From positions 95,544 through 121,816 of the forward strand of contig QZLH01000170.1 of NCBI GenBank assembly GCA_003833135.1: a stretch of 26,273 nt of DNA, written 5' to 3'. This document shows, one piece after another, positions 9,626 through 18,779 of this stretch (position 1 is its first letter; every line of letters starts with the position of its first letter). The notes beneath the pieces are model-generated. The model did no database searches. It was not told where the DNA came from and worked only from the letters and a program-made list of their open reading frames with translations. The DNA comes from Oehlia diaphana (lineage: Eukaryota; Glomeromycota; Glomeromycetes; Glomerales; Glomeraceae). The translations under genes were made by a program, and so were the position numbers.

Positions 9626-12600
9626 TTAGCCTATTTTACACTTCCTTTTGTCTCTACCACCCTGTTTCCACCTTAGACGTTTCTTTGATAAATTAGTATT
9701 GCCACCACAACCACTGCAATGTGGGTGTTCACCTTTTGCTGCTTTAGTAACTTCTTGACTTCCGCATTCGAAACAAATATCCGGATAGATCCCAGCCGAG
9801 TAGTATGGTCTCTCGATTTGCGATGCACAAAACCACGAGTCATTAACAAAGACTCTTAAAAATATTTCACGAATAGAGTCCTCCTCTTCCACAGTATCTT
9901 CTTCTTCAGGCTCTTCTTCCTCATTATTACCGGATTCTTCATCCTCATTATCTGAGTCTTCAGGTTCACCCCGTTCATTTTTGTTATCATCTTCCATATC
10001 CATAATTTCTTGATCGTCAGCTTCTTCATCATCGTTCTCAGTGTCGTCATCATGTTGTTTTGGTGGGATAGCCATTGCTAGATCACATGTGTTATGGAAC
10101 GACATACCACAAGTATAGAAGATTGTATCCAAGAATCTCCGCAGTATTGTCTTATCTTTTTCGGTGAGTTTCTTTGCACTGAATAAAAGACATGGCTTCT
10201 CACACTCAACGCAATTTACGGTGATGCCAACATTTTTTGCACGTACAGCAGAAGGGCAAAATGGCATTGTATGTTTCGCCCTTGTAGATTTCATTTTTGT
10301 TTTAGTATTCTTAAGTGAAGGTCTATGATTTTCTTTTGTTTCTTTACCATACAGCTCTTCAAATGACTTGTAATGCATGTCCTCTTCAGGCTCTGGATCT
10401 GGAAGACGATGCAATTGTTCAAAATCTTCTGGCAAACAACGAGGAGGACGGCAAATGGTACAAGCAGGTTCACCGCATTTTTTTATCGTAAACGAGTAAT
10501 GCCTTGCTGTGCAACAATGTTCAAAGAACTTTTGTAGAAGCGGCTTTAAATAAAAACAAGAAGTTAATTGAGGTTTTTTTTAATTCACTCAAACTTTTTA
10601 TTTACCCTTTGTTTTATATGTTCTGCAATTGGTAACACTGTCATCCACAAGCTGAATCATTTCCCAGAATCTCTCCATTTCTATCTCTGATGCTACGGTA
10701 AATGTCTCAAAAGGCTCGTCTTTAAGAGACTGACAGTTAAATACGCTACGAACCAAATTAATTGGTGCCTGAAGACTTGCATTTAGATATATCTTCAAGG
10801 TAGAATTCTCTTTGGCAGTTTTGCGGATTTTGTTCATTGTGCCACACTTGCTCATTAACCTTTCTGAATCATCATTCATTTCAGATCGCATCAGGCCAAT
10901 GCTTTGTAGTCCTAGGTTTAAAATTGACATGATACGCTCAACAGGATTTTTCCACGAATGTTGTGGTGGAGTTCGAACAGCAACAAAATAATCGAGGTCC
11001 AGTGCAATGAAAAGACAAATATATGAGAGCTGAACACGAGCATATGTACAATGATGATCTGGTCCACCATCCGTATAGAGACACAGTACAGGCTTGTTAA
11101 CAAGCTCTTCTTCAAGAAGTAGTTGGTACAGTTCTGTTGCATGTCGGAGAGGTGAAGAAGGTTGAAAGATTGGATCTTTTAACCCAATGTGTACTTTTCC
11201 TGCATAAAAATCACCATTGATCGATTCAGGTATGTTGCATACCATTGCTACACTTGGTATGATTCCCGTTTTGGTGAAGTCATGGTCAGCAACTGCAAAT
11301 GTGGTGTCCTTACTGACTACGACTTTCTTTCTTCTTTCTATTGCAGCAACGGGAAATCCAGGTTCTCCAACTTTGCAGTGATATTTGTCATCTAAAAAGA
11401 TCAAATTTGTGATCTTTCTAAAATTAACAGCAAATTCTTTCTCATAACGAAACAATGCTGATGCGTAGTGAACATCAGGATGGAAAGCTCGTAGTTGACG
11501 TGTTTGAATCATAAACTTTAGAGGCAATAGACCAGTGAATTGCAAGCTACTGAGTCACGTTGGATTCTTGGGCCAGAACTGCAATCGTATCCATTGTGCA
11601 CTAGGAATTAGCGTTTCTGGTGGGCATTCACGTTTAATCTGACATAAAAGATCATTCACTGAGATTGCAGTAGCAAGATGCACAACTGTGCCATGTCTGC
11701 GTTCATCTACAGCAGTTACAGCATCTGCTGCTTTCCCTGCAAGAAGCTGAGCTGCAATTTTCCAAAAGGCATCATATTTGCTAGATCTTCCGCTTCTATG
11801 TTCACGTAAATCAATGGTAATTTCTGGATCCCCAAGTTCTAAAGCAAGCCTAACACGCCCATCAACTTTCGCATCGTTTGTAGTATTAGCTGCAGAAACA
11901 TCACCTGTTAACATTCGATATATTGTTCAAAGTGTTGATGACTTGACCTTTGGAAGAAGTAGATCACAGGTACGTTGATAATTTATTCGCATTGCTCTTG
12001 TGTGATAATAAGGCACATCTACTTGCAATTCACTTACAATACGGGTATTCTCTTGTAAAAGTTTCATTTCATCAGCATGTTCGTCAATCTTCCATATGGA
12101 AATTGCGTTAAAAGAGTTATTCCCTGAATTAAATCGGTATTCTCCAATTTTGAAGGAAAATGCATGAGATAACCCCTGGATATAGCGCATTCTTTGCCTA
12201 TGAGTGCAAATTTTTCATTAATACATACTAGCAATCATTAACAATGTTAATTCTATTCTATCTAGTACTTACACTGGATCATTTGGTAGATATTCTTCAA
12301 TATCAACTGGTTTCCATGACGGTAAATTAATGAGCAAGTTTTTGAGATGATTATATTTGGTTTTATCAACAGGTGTTACCCAAATATTTTCTTATGGACT
12401 TTGACTGTGACAGCTTTGTCAATGGATCGCACAGGAGTTTCCAATGCATGATTTTTAGCAGTAATATCACGCTGGCGTTGCAGAAATCCAATATAATTCG
12501 AAATAGCAACAATGAAACGGTCAAATGCATCACGAAGCCAATTAAAATTCGCCATTAGCATCCATGATGATGTAGCATATGGAGCAAGAGCTTGACAATG

Positions 12601-13401
12601 CAAATTGAGTTCATTTGCATCAAAAGATTTTCGTGATTGCTTGTATGNNTCCGATGCATGATTTTTAGCAGTAATATCACGCTGGCGTTGCAGAAATCCA
12701 ATATAATTCGAAATAGCAACAATGAAACGGTCAAATGCATCACGAAGCCAATTAAAATTCGCCATTAGCATCCATGATGATGTAGCATATGGAGCAAGAG
12801 CTTGACAATGCAAATTGAGTTCATTTGCATCAAAAGATTTTCGTGATTGCTTGTATGATTCTGGATCTGCACGACCGAAAAACTCATGAAAAAGCTCAGG
12901 TATGTGATAACTACGCTCTTTGAGTTTTTCATGATTGCACATGTTAATGTACCAAATTGTTTCAACTAAGCTAACAATAAATTGTTTGCCTTGTGTATTA
13001 GCAAGTGATTGACTAGACCATCCTCCGTTATGAAGGCAAATCCAATCAACAAGATCGCAGCGTAATGTTTGCTTGCGATTTGCTTTTCCTGACTGTGAGA
13101 AGACCGGCAAGTACAACTGGGTTCTATGTGCATTTTGCATAATAATCATGAAGCCGTTCCGTTGTGATGCCAAATCAGGAATTATTGTGGTATCATTTTT
13201 GAGCCGATAATGAATGTGAGTACCTATATTTGATGTAAGTTCTATGATACTACAGTCAGGACTGGCTTGAGTAGCAGCTGATACTGGCGTTTCACTTAAC
13301 TCGACGCGTTCTATTATTTCAGAAACTGCTATATTAATACCACTTTCAGAGGATATTTCTTTAGTTAATACAAGCTTTACAAAGAAATCTTTTATTGTCA
13401 T
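9626..13401 (-). pseudogene. Transposase of copy 2, three exons, disabled
   Basis: Exons on the minus strand: 12273-13401, 10606-12197 and 9626-10543; introns are 12198-12272 (GTAAGT...ATAG) and 10544-10605. Exon 1 starts MTIKDFFVKLVLTK and contains SYHIPELFHEFFGRADPESY. Exon 2 carries the DDE-like residues (FLDDKYHCKV, LYTDGGPDHHC, SWKNPVERIMS), about 43 residues between the second D and the E. Exon 3 is the acidic, CxxC-rich tail. Lesions: an extra T near 12383-12390 shifts the end of exon 1; CGA to TGA stops at 11927-11929 and 11555-11557 (copy 1 has CGA at both); an 11-base deletion near 10626 relative to copy 1. The NN at 12648-12649 splits a duplicated 68-residue block. Joined across these points, the two copies show the family's full plan. 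Confidence 0.85.
12441..12857. repeat. Assembly-type duplication of about 208 bp around NN
   Basis: Bases 12441-12647 and 12650-12857 are near-identical (first difference TCCAATG against TCCGATG), separated only by NN. Both code for the same transposase segment, which therefore appears twice in a row. This is the expected signature of two contig ends that overlap but were not merged. The region should be read as one copy. Confidence 0.85.
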
Positions 13402-14078
13402 TTCATAAGGAATAGGATGGATGTACTATCCATGAAGAACTCGTGGCCCTTTAGAGATGCGAATGTTTGCAAACGGCATTTTGCTGAGATTCAAAAAAAA
13501 GATTCACGAAAAGTTTGTTCTGACGTGTTTTTTAATAATTTTATTTCAATTGGGGTACAGTCATAAAAGGAAATTTAACGAAGCATTTTTTATATACTAG
13601 TTTATTTCAATCAGGGGCGCAGTCATAAAAGGAAATTTAACGAAGCATTTTTTACATACTAGTTTTATTTCAATTGGAGGGCACAGTCATAAAAGGAAGT
13701 TAATGAAGCGCTTTTACATACTATCTCAATCAGGGGCGCAGTCATAAAAGGAAAAGTTAACGAGTTATAAGCATCATAATTACTTGATTTGGTTAACGAA
13801 GCGGAATTAAATAACAAATTTAACAAATTTATTTATAAATTTAGCAATAGACAAATTCATACATTCTATACATTCTTTTCAATTTATACATTTTTTTAGT
13901 TGTAATTCTAATATTAATATATATGTGTAAATAATTTCAATTTAAAAATAATGCGCAATAACAAAAAATTTTTATGAGCGTTGCGATTAAATATTAAATA
14001 TTAAGCTTTATTGGGTAAAAAATTTTTTGATTTTAAAAATAAAAAGCTGGGTAACCGGGTCACATAAATTCAATTTCA
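13402..14078. other. Transposon 5' leader and subterminal region
   Basis: This stretch lies between the transposase start (13401, minus strand) and the right terminal repeat. It holds the tandem repeat described separately and otherwise AT-rich sequence with GGGTAACCGGGTCACA at about 14049-14064, which resembles the CCGCCCGGGTCGGTAAAT sequence just inside the left end. The transposase promoter should be here, but I cannot point to its elements. Confidence 0.5.
13540..13765. repeat. Minisatellite: four tandem units of about 62 bp in the transposon
   Basis: Units start near 13540, 13601, 13663 and 13724. Each has the order TTTATTTCAAT, a short G-rich variable piece (GGGGTACAG, AGGGGCGCAG, GGAGGGCACAG), TCATAAAAGGAAA, TTAACGAAGC, then a T-run and ACATACTAG. 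The last unit is shortened. Subterminal tandem repeats near one end of a DNA transposon often serve as transposase binding sites. That role is inference here. Confidence 0.85.
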
Positions 14079-14112
14079 GATATGTAAATCATTATTACCA
14101 GTTTGTGTCACC
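14079..14112 (-). repeat. Right terminal inverted repeat
   Basis: It is the reverse complement of the left repeat of copy 2 with two mismatches and ends ACCAGTTTGTGTCACC. It is followed by TTA (14113-14115) and then 28 bases of kinase B intron up to the acceptor at 14142-14143. Confidence 0.85.
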
Positions 14113-14849
14113 TTACTTGTTTTATTTCATCCATTATAAATAGCACTCAAATCATATACTAATTCACCAAAATATTGTCAAACTAACCGATTTTGGATTA
14201 TCGCAAAGGATTGAAGAAGTAACCAAAAGTCATTCAGAATTATTTGTTGTAATTCCCTATGTTGATCCAGAAATTATTAAAAACCAAGAATACAAGTTAA
14301 ATGAGATGAGCGATGTATATAGTGTTGGAGTGTTATTATGGGAGATTTCAAGTGGACGACTACCTTTTGAAGAAGATGGTGATTTAATTGAGAAAACTTT
14401 ACAAGGCTTTAGAGAAGTACCCATTCCTGATACACCTACTGATTATGTTAGTCTTTATAAAGGTAAATATGATTTCGTATGTTAGTTTAATAATAATACA
14501 TTTGCTTAACTCTAATGAAATCAATCTTTTTAGAATGTTGGAATGGAGAACCAGATAAGCGTTCAACTATGAGTGAAGTTGTTAATAGATTGAGAAATAT
14601 TTCGTATGCGATTAATAATACAGGAATTGTTCGAATAGTTACTAAGAATTTAAGTAATACTTTGATTAAATTTTCAACTGATGTGATAAATAATTTTATC
14701 ACAAATGAAGTTAATTTAGCAATTGATGAAATAGTAAATTTTATTACTATAAAATTAAATAAGGAAAATGAATTGAAAAAGAATATGAATAACCATACAT
14801 CCAATATATCAAGCAATTATTTTCCATCAGAAGAGAATATCTAACCATT

Positions 14850-16076
14850 TTGGAAATTTTGTATCTGATAGCCTAGTACTAGAGGGGCGTCGCAACTCAG
14901 AAGCATGCAACAAATGGATTGAAGAAGCTATTAATAATGGGTATCTCAAACATTACCATTATACGCGATTTTATAGTCTTGCACAAATTTGTTGTGAAGG
15001 GTTCGGAAATATTTATAGTGCAAGATATTTTGATAAATATCTATTAGCACTAAAATCTTTTAGAAATTCGGAAAAAAAGTCTACAGAGGAAATTGTTCGT
15101 GAGGTATTTTCTAAAATAATGAAAAAATATTAACGAATATTCCAATATTTGTAAGTTAACTTTTCTCAAATTTATGCTTGTGATTTAGATTAAAATTCAT
15201 TAAACCGTAGGTTTTCACGATAATATTTTAAAGTTTTATGGGATATCGATAGGTACAGTATATTTAATAATTCTAGATTTTTATTCTATATTAATATTGA
15301 AGAATTCTTCTTATTTTTAAATTAGGAAATAGTGGAGGCAAAATGGAAGAATATTTAATTGTAATGGAGCATGCTAATGGTGGATCTCTTTGAAATTATT
15401 TGAAAAAATACTTCAACAATCTTACCTGGTGGGATAAAGTCAGTTTGGCATACCAATTAGCTTGTGCTGTATCATGCTTACATCATAAAGGATTTATTCA
15501 TCATGATTTGGTAATTTCATCCAATTCATCTTAAAATAATTGTGCATTTGTTCATATTGTATTGTTTATATAAAATATACTTTTTAATAGAACTCTAAAT
15601 ATATATTGATCCACCAAAACACTGTCAAGTTAGCCGACTTTGGTTTATCGAAAAGAATTGATTCACTTATGGAATATTATTAAAGAGAGATTTTGATCTA
15701 CTATGTTGATTCAGAGAAATACAAACTCAATTCACGCTACTCTTTAAGTGAAAAGAGCGATGTTTACAGTGTTGGTGTACTTTTGTGAGAGATAACAAGT
15801 GGTCAACCACCATTTAATGGAAAAGGCAGTTATTTTTTGGTAGTAAAAATTCCAGAAGGCCTTAGAGAAACATCTATTCCTGATACACCTACTGGTTATG
15901 TTGATCTTTATACTAGTAGATATGAATTTCAATTGTTAAGACATTAATATTTAATCTAATGAATTTTTTTTTTTTTTTTTTTAGAATGTTGAAATGGTGA
16001 CACAGATTATCGTCCAAATATTATTGAAGTAGTTGATAGATTACAAATATTAAAGAATTTCAACCAATATAATTAA
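14850..16076 (+). pseudogene. Kinase C: heavily mutated protein kinase gene
   Basis: Exon positions match A and B: about 14850-15103, about 15190-15252, 15326-15510, 15591-15915 and 15985-16076. Recognisable pieces are LEGRRNSEACNKWIEEAI, a degenerate glycine loop (ICCEGFGNIYSARYF), LALKSF, FHDNILKFYGIS, VMEHANGGSL, FIHHDL, NSKYILIHQ, ADFGLSKRI, EKSDVYSVGVLL, EITSGQPPF and DYRPNIIEVVDRL. Stops replace an expected Arg (CGA to TGA, 15391), sit in the activation segment (TAA, 15681), replace the Trp of VLLWE (TGA, 15786) and the Trp of the CW motif (TGA, 15990). The second exon has a frame break and TAG at 15208. No start codon is clear: the first exon's frame is open back into the tail of kinase B (to about 14793), so C may have been the second half of a longer gene. 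Confidence 0.85.
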
Positions 16077-16761
16077 TTTATTGACATGAGTCAAATAAGG
16101 GAGATTTAATAAATTTAATTTGTTAGAGATTTTGTTTTGTCATCGAAAACAAGAAAGTTGGAATTTTAATTAAATGGGAATCCGCGATAAATTTTTTTTT
16201 CATTTTTGTCACCTTGCTCAAAACTAATTGTCTTTTTAATCTGGTTTATAATATATTCTTATTTAATTGATGATCTGTTTATATTTCTAAAAAGTATGCA
16301 AAGTAATAATATTTAGAAGATTTAAAGATTTGCGCAAGATTTTAAGTTTACTATTCAACGACATAAAAAGAAATTATTCCAAATTTCTATCATATATACT
16401 TATTGCATTTTAGTAAAAAATTTGTTTAACGAGACTATGATTTTACAAACAAAAAGAACTCTTTAAAGAACAAAAGTTTTTATTTAATTTTTAATAACAA
16501 TGTTCTTGACTTTAAAAAAGGATATTTTTTGTGTTTGACATGTAATAACTTAGCATGAGAAAAATCATTGAACTTTAAAAGATTAAACCAATCAAGTGAC
16601 ACTTATTAGGAAGATTAAAGAATTTTGGCAATATATCATTTAATTCTCCTCTTTCTTAATTTTCCTTTATTTTAAGAAATTTGACCACTAATCTGTGTAG
16701 AACTAATGCACGTGTAGCTTGCGTTCAGAAAATGAATGAATTTCTTAATTTAAATTTAGGT
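16077..16761. other. Intergenic stretch, nothing recognised
   Basis: AT-rich sequence follows the kinase C relic. No conserved frame, RNA gene or repeat boundary was seen. A short piece near 16200 (TTTTTGTCACCTTGCTC) resembles the terminal repeat GGTGACA in reverse but extends no further. Confidence 0.5.
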
Positions 16762-16769
16762 ATTGAAAG

Positions 16770-17231
16770 TAGTGTTACGATCCATCAATCCGCTAATCCA
16801 TCAATCCGCAGATTTATCCGATCCATAACTCATCCGAATCATCCAGATTGGTGACGGATGGTCTGGATGAATAATCTGGATGAATCTGGATGATCCATTT
16901 AGATATGGATTGTTAACGGCCCAATAAAAAAGCTTCTGTTGATTACGTAACATTACACAAATTTCCAAAAAAGGAAATTTCCCGCCCAATAAAAATTCAA
17001 ACCTGACTGCATAAATGTTACACAAATTTCCAAATAAGGAAATTTTCATGGTGATCGTTTAATTCTGGCCGGATTTAATCTCTTCCAAAAAATTAGTCAC
17101 GTGACGTTTATTTTTGGATGCATCCACGGATATCCGGATCGTATCCAGATTGCATCCGTAGATTTACACGGATATCCAGATCATAATGGACCAGATTGAT
17201 GGATCACAGATTCATTCGGATCGTAACACTA
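16770..17231. mobile_element. Non-autonomous hAT-like element, 462 bp, 8-bp target duplication
   Basis: The ends are 14-base perfect inverted repeats, TAGTGTTACGATCC and its complement. They are flanked on both sides by ATTGAAAG (16762-16769 and 17232-17239), an exact 8-bp target duplication as made by hAT transposases. The interior is rich in GGAT/ATCC motifs (GGATGAATCTGGATGAT and complements), so the arms can fold further. It also has two copies of a CACAAATTTCC...GGAAATTT module next to CCCAATAAAAA. It codes for no transposase and must have been moved in trans. Confidence 0.9.
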
Positions 17232-17303
17232 ATTGAAAGTAACTTAGCGATACTAATTAGTACATACTATTTATAAAATTTTATTTATAATATTAGAAAT
17301 TTA

Positions 17304-17530
17304 AACTACCTTTTAAAGAAAGACCTGATGATTTATATAAAAGAATTCCACAATGCTTTAGAGAAATCCTATATTTGATACTGACAACTTCTTTATATTC
17401 TAGTCTTTTAATATACTGGTATATATGATATGATTTCGATCATCATTAGAATTTAATATGGTGAATCAGATAAACAAGTTATTGATAGGTAGAAAAATAT
17501 TTCGCATGCAAATGATAATTAGAATTATTG
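17304..17530 (+). pseudogene. Kinase D relic: end of the kinase domain
   Basis: The stretch aligns base by base with the last exons of kinase B. CTACCTTTTAAAGAA corresponds to CTACCTTTTGAAGAA, CACAATGCTTTAGAGAAAT to the QGFRE codons, and AGAATTTAATATGGTGAATC to AGAATGTTGGAATGGAGAACC. It continues through GAAAAATATTTCGCATGC. Frames are destroyed by indels and stops. Upstream exons were not found; the 462-bp element lies just before it. Confidence 0.65.
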
Positions 17531-17539
17531 ATAATTTTA

Positions 17540-17914
17540 GATTCAATGTATTAGAAATCATTTTTTTTATTTTTATAAATTTTCTGCTACTTTAATTATG
17601 AAAAAATTCACTTGCAAATATCGATCATAGCAAATTTCGACTTTTTCCCTTTTTTAACTTATAAAAGATAAGTTGTAACCTGTAAGTTTCTTTCTTTTCA
17701 ATTAATTAACATAAAAAGTTAACTTTTACAAGACTAACTAAAAGAAGTGAACATGTGATAAATATTTGCACAAAGTTAGCAACAATAGCCAATGTCAAAA
17801 AACTAAAGTTTGATAAGGTGCATTAGAAACTTATACCAATCAAAAATGTCTAACAAAGAGTTTAACAATACAACCTTTCCGCAAAATAGAATGTACTTTT
17901 TTTATTATTCAATT
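17540..17914. other. Stretch between kinase relics, nothing recognised
   Basis: AT-rich with no conserved frame or repeat boundary visible. It occupies the place of an intergenic spacer between relic D and the next kinase start. Confidence 0.5.
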
Positions 17915-18070
17915 ATTACTGAAAAAGATAATATTAAAGAAATTTAGTGAATACTATAAATATAAACTTTACAATAATAACCGTTTATTAATACTAAATT
18001 CAAAGAATTTGTCACGAAAAGCAAAAAGAAAAAAAAAAAAATTCTAACAAGGCTACTGCCAAAGAATACG
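17915..18070 (+). pseudogene. Kinase E relic: start of a kinase gene
   Basis: ACTGAAAAAGATAATAT corresponds to the start of kinase B (ACTGAAAACGATAATAT). GAATACTATAAATATAAA matches kinase A's EYYEYKY codons. TTCTAACAAGGCTACTGCC matches A's FNKATD codons (TTTAACAAAGCTACTGAC). The glycine-loop codons between are lost and A-runs have expanded. The usual ATG is ATT here. Confidence 0.55.
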
Positions 18071-18183
18071 ATTTTTATCATAAATATATTTTCACTAAAA
18101 AAAAAAGTTGATCGTAAAATCCAGTTTCAACACAGTTTTAAGAAATTTGTATTAAAAGAAATTTTTTTATTATTATTCAAGAT

Positions 18184-18552
18184 TAGGGATGGCAACGGTT
18201 GGTCATGGTCAGTTATCAGTCAGTCATAACCGGTTAAGGGCCTTTGACTGACCAACCGTTTTGGCTGACCATTTTTCTGACCGTTTAACCGACCGTTTAA
18301 CCATTTTTTTAATGAATTTAATTAAGAAAAAACGTTAAAGTGTTTTTTTTTGATTACATCCACTAAAGTAATGTTATAACAACTTTTTTTATTGATTAAG
18401 TTCGTAAAAAAAGTGTTAAATGATTAAATGGTCAGTTAACGGTTGGTTAAACGGTCGGTTAAATGGGCGGTCAGAAGCCTTTGACCGACCAATATTGGTC
18501 ACGGTCATAACCGGTCATGACTGGTTAATAACCATGATCATTGCCATCCCTA
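18184..18552. mobile_element. Non-autonomous hAT-like MITE, 369 bp, 8-bp target duplication
   Basis: Perfect 12-base ends TAGGGATGGCAA / TTGCCATCCCTA are flanked by TTCAAGAT on both sides (18176-18183 and 18553-18560), an exact 8-bp duplication. Inverted similarity extends about 120 bases inwards through many GGTCA/TGACC, CGGTTAA and GACCGTTTAAC modules, so the strand can form a long hairpin around an AT-rich loop. The TAGGGATGGCAA-type end is characteristic of hAT families. No coding capacity. Confidence 0.92.
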
Positions 18553-18560
18553 TTCAAGAT

Positions 18561-18779
18561 ATTTTAATAGACAAATAAAATTGATTTCTTTTATGAATCT
18601 GCTTTGGTATTATAATTCATGATGCCATATAATTTTAAGAATACACAAATTTCATTTGACTTATTTCTTTTTTTTCTTTTGGTCGACATAAAGTTTGTGC
18701 TACGTTTAATTGACATATAAGAACTCATTGATCAAATATAAAAATCATTATTCTAAAGAATAAATAAAAAAAATTGATT
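18561..18779. other. Short spacer, nothing recognised
   Basis: AT-rich DNA between the hAT MITE and the next kinase relic; no feature seen. Confidence 0.4.

Larger units (their letters stand above)
9371..14112 (-). mobile_element. DNA transposon copy 2, full length, 4.7 kb
   Basis: Both ends are present: 34-bp terminal inverted repeats at 9371-9404 and 14079-14112 with two mismatches, starting GGTGACACAAACTGG. Inside is one three-exon minus-strand gene (13401 to 9626) and a 62-bp tandem repeat close to the right end. The left flank is TAA and the right flank is TTA, so this copy alone lacks a perfect duplication, whereas the whole two-copy block has TTA on both sides. The apparent length includes a roughly 208-bp duplication around NN 12648-12649 that is probably artefactual, so the true length is likely near 4.5 kb. 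Confidence 0.85.
5689..14844 (+). pseudogene. Kinase B: protein kinase gene, glycine loop deleted, transposon in an intron
   Basis: The exons follow kinase A's plan: 5689-5851, 5950-6013, 6081-6274, 14144-14462 and 14534-14844. The protein starts MTENDNIDNPIEWIEEAIS. It then jumps directly to FGKVYRVKWKN: compared with A, 66 bases are reduced to one at about 5745-5747, so the first part of the kinase fold and the glycine loop's start are lost and the frame shifts. Everything downstream is clean: lysine in LVLKSF, VMEYADGRTLRQYL, HSDLHSNHIL, TDFG, SDVYSVGVLLWEISSG and ECWNGEPDKRST. The tail ends at 14844 without Sel1 repeats. The intron between the HxDL and DFG exons is 6275-14143. Removing the transposon block and one TTA leaves about 108 bases, the size seen in A. 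Donor GTAATT and acceptor AAATAG are intact. Confidence 0.85.

Noticed and set aside
12376..13401. Internal protein duplication in the transposase as a real domain repeat
   Set aside because: The duplicated blocks are near-identical at DNA level and separated by NN, so it is an assembly artefact.
13540..13765. Regular repeats considered as a CRISPR array
   Set aside because: The units are contiguous 62-bp tandem copies with no unique spacers, in eukaryotic transposon DNA.
6358..14112. The two copies considered as LTRs or an LTR retrotransposon
   Set aside because: No reverse transcriptase, integrase or primer-binding site is seen. The ends are inverted, not direct, and the protein has a DDE-type core.
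16801..17049. Minus-strand frame of about 80 codons
   Set aside because: It lies wholly inside the 462-bp non-autonomous element and follows its repeated modules; no protein character.
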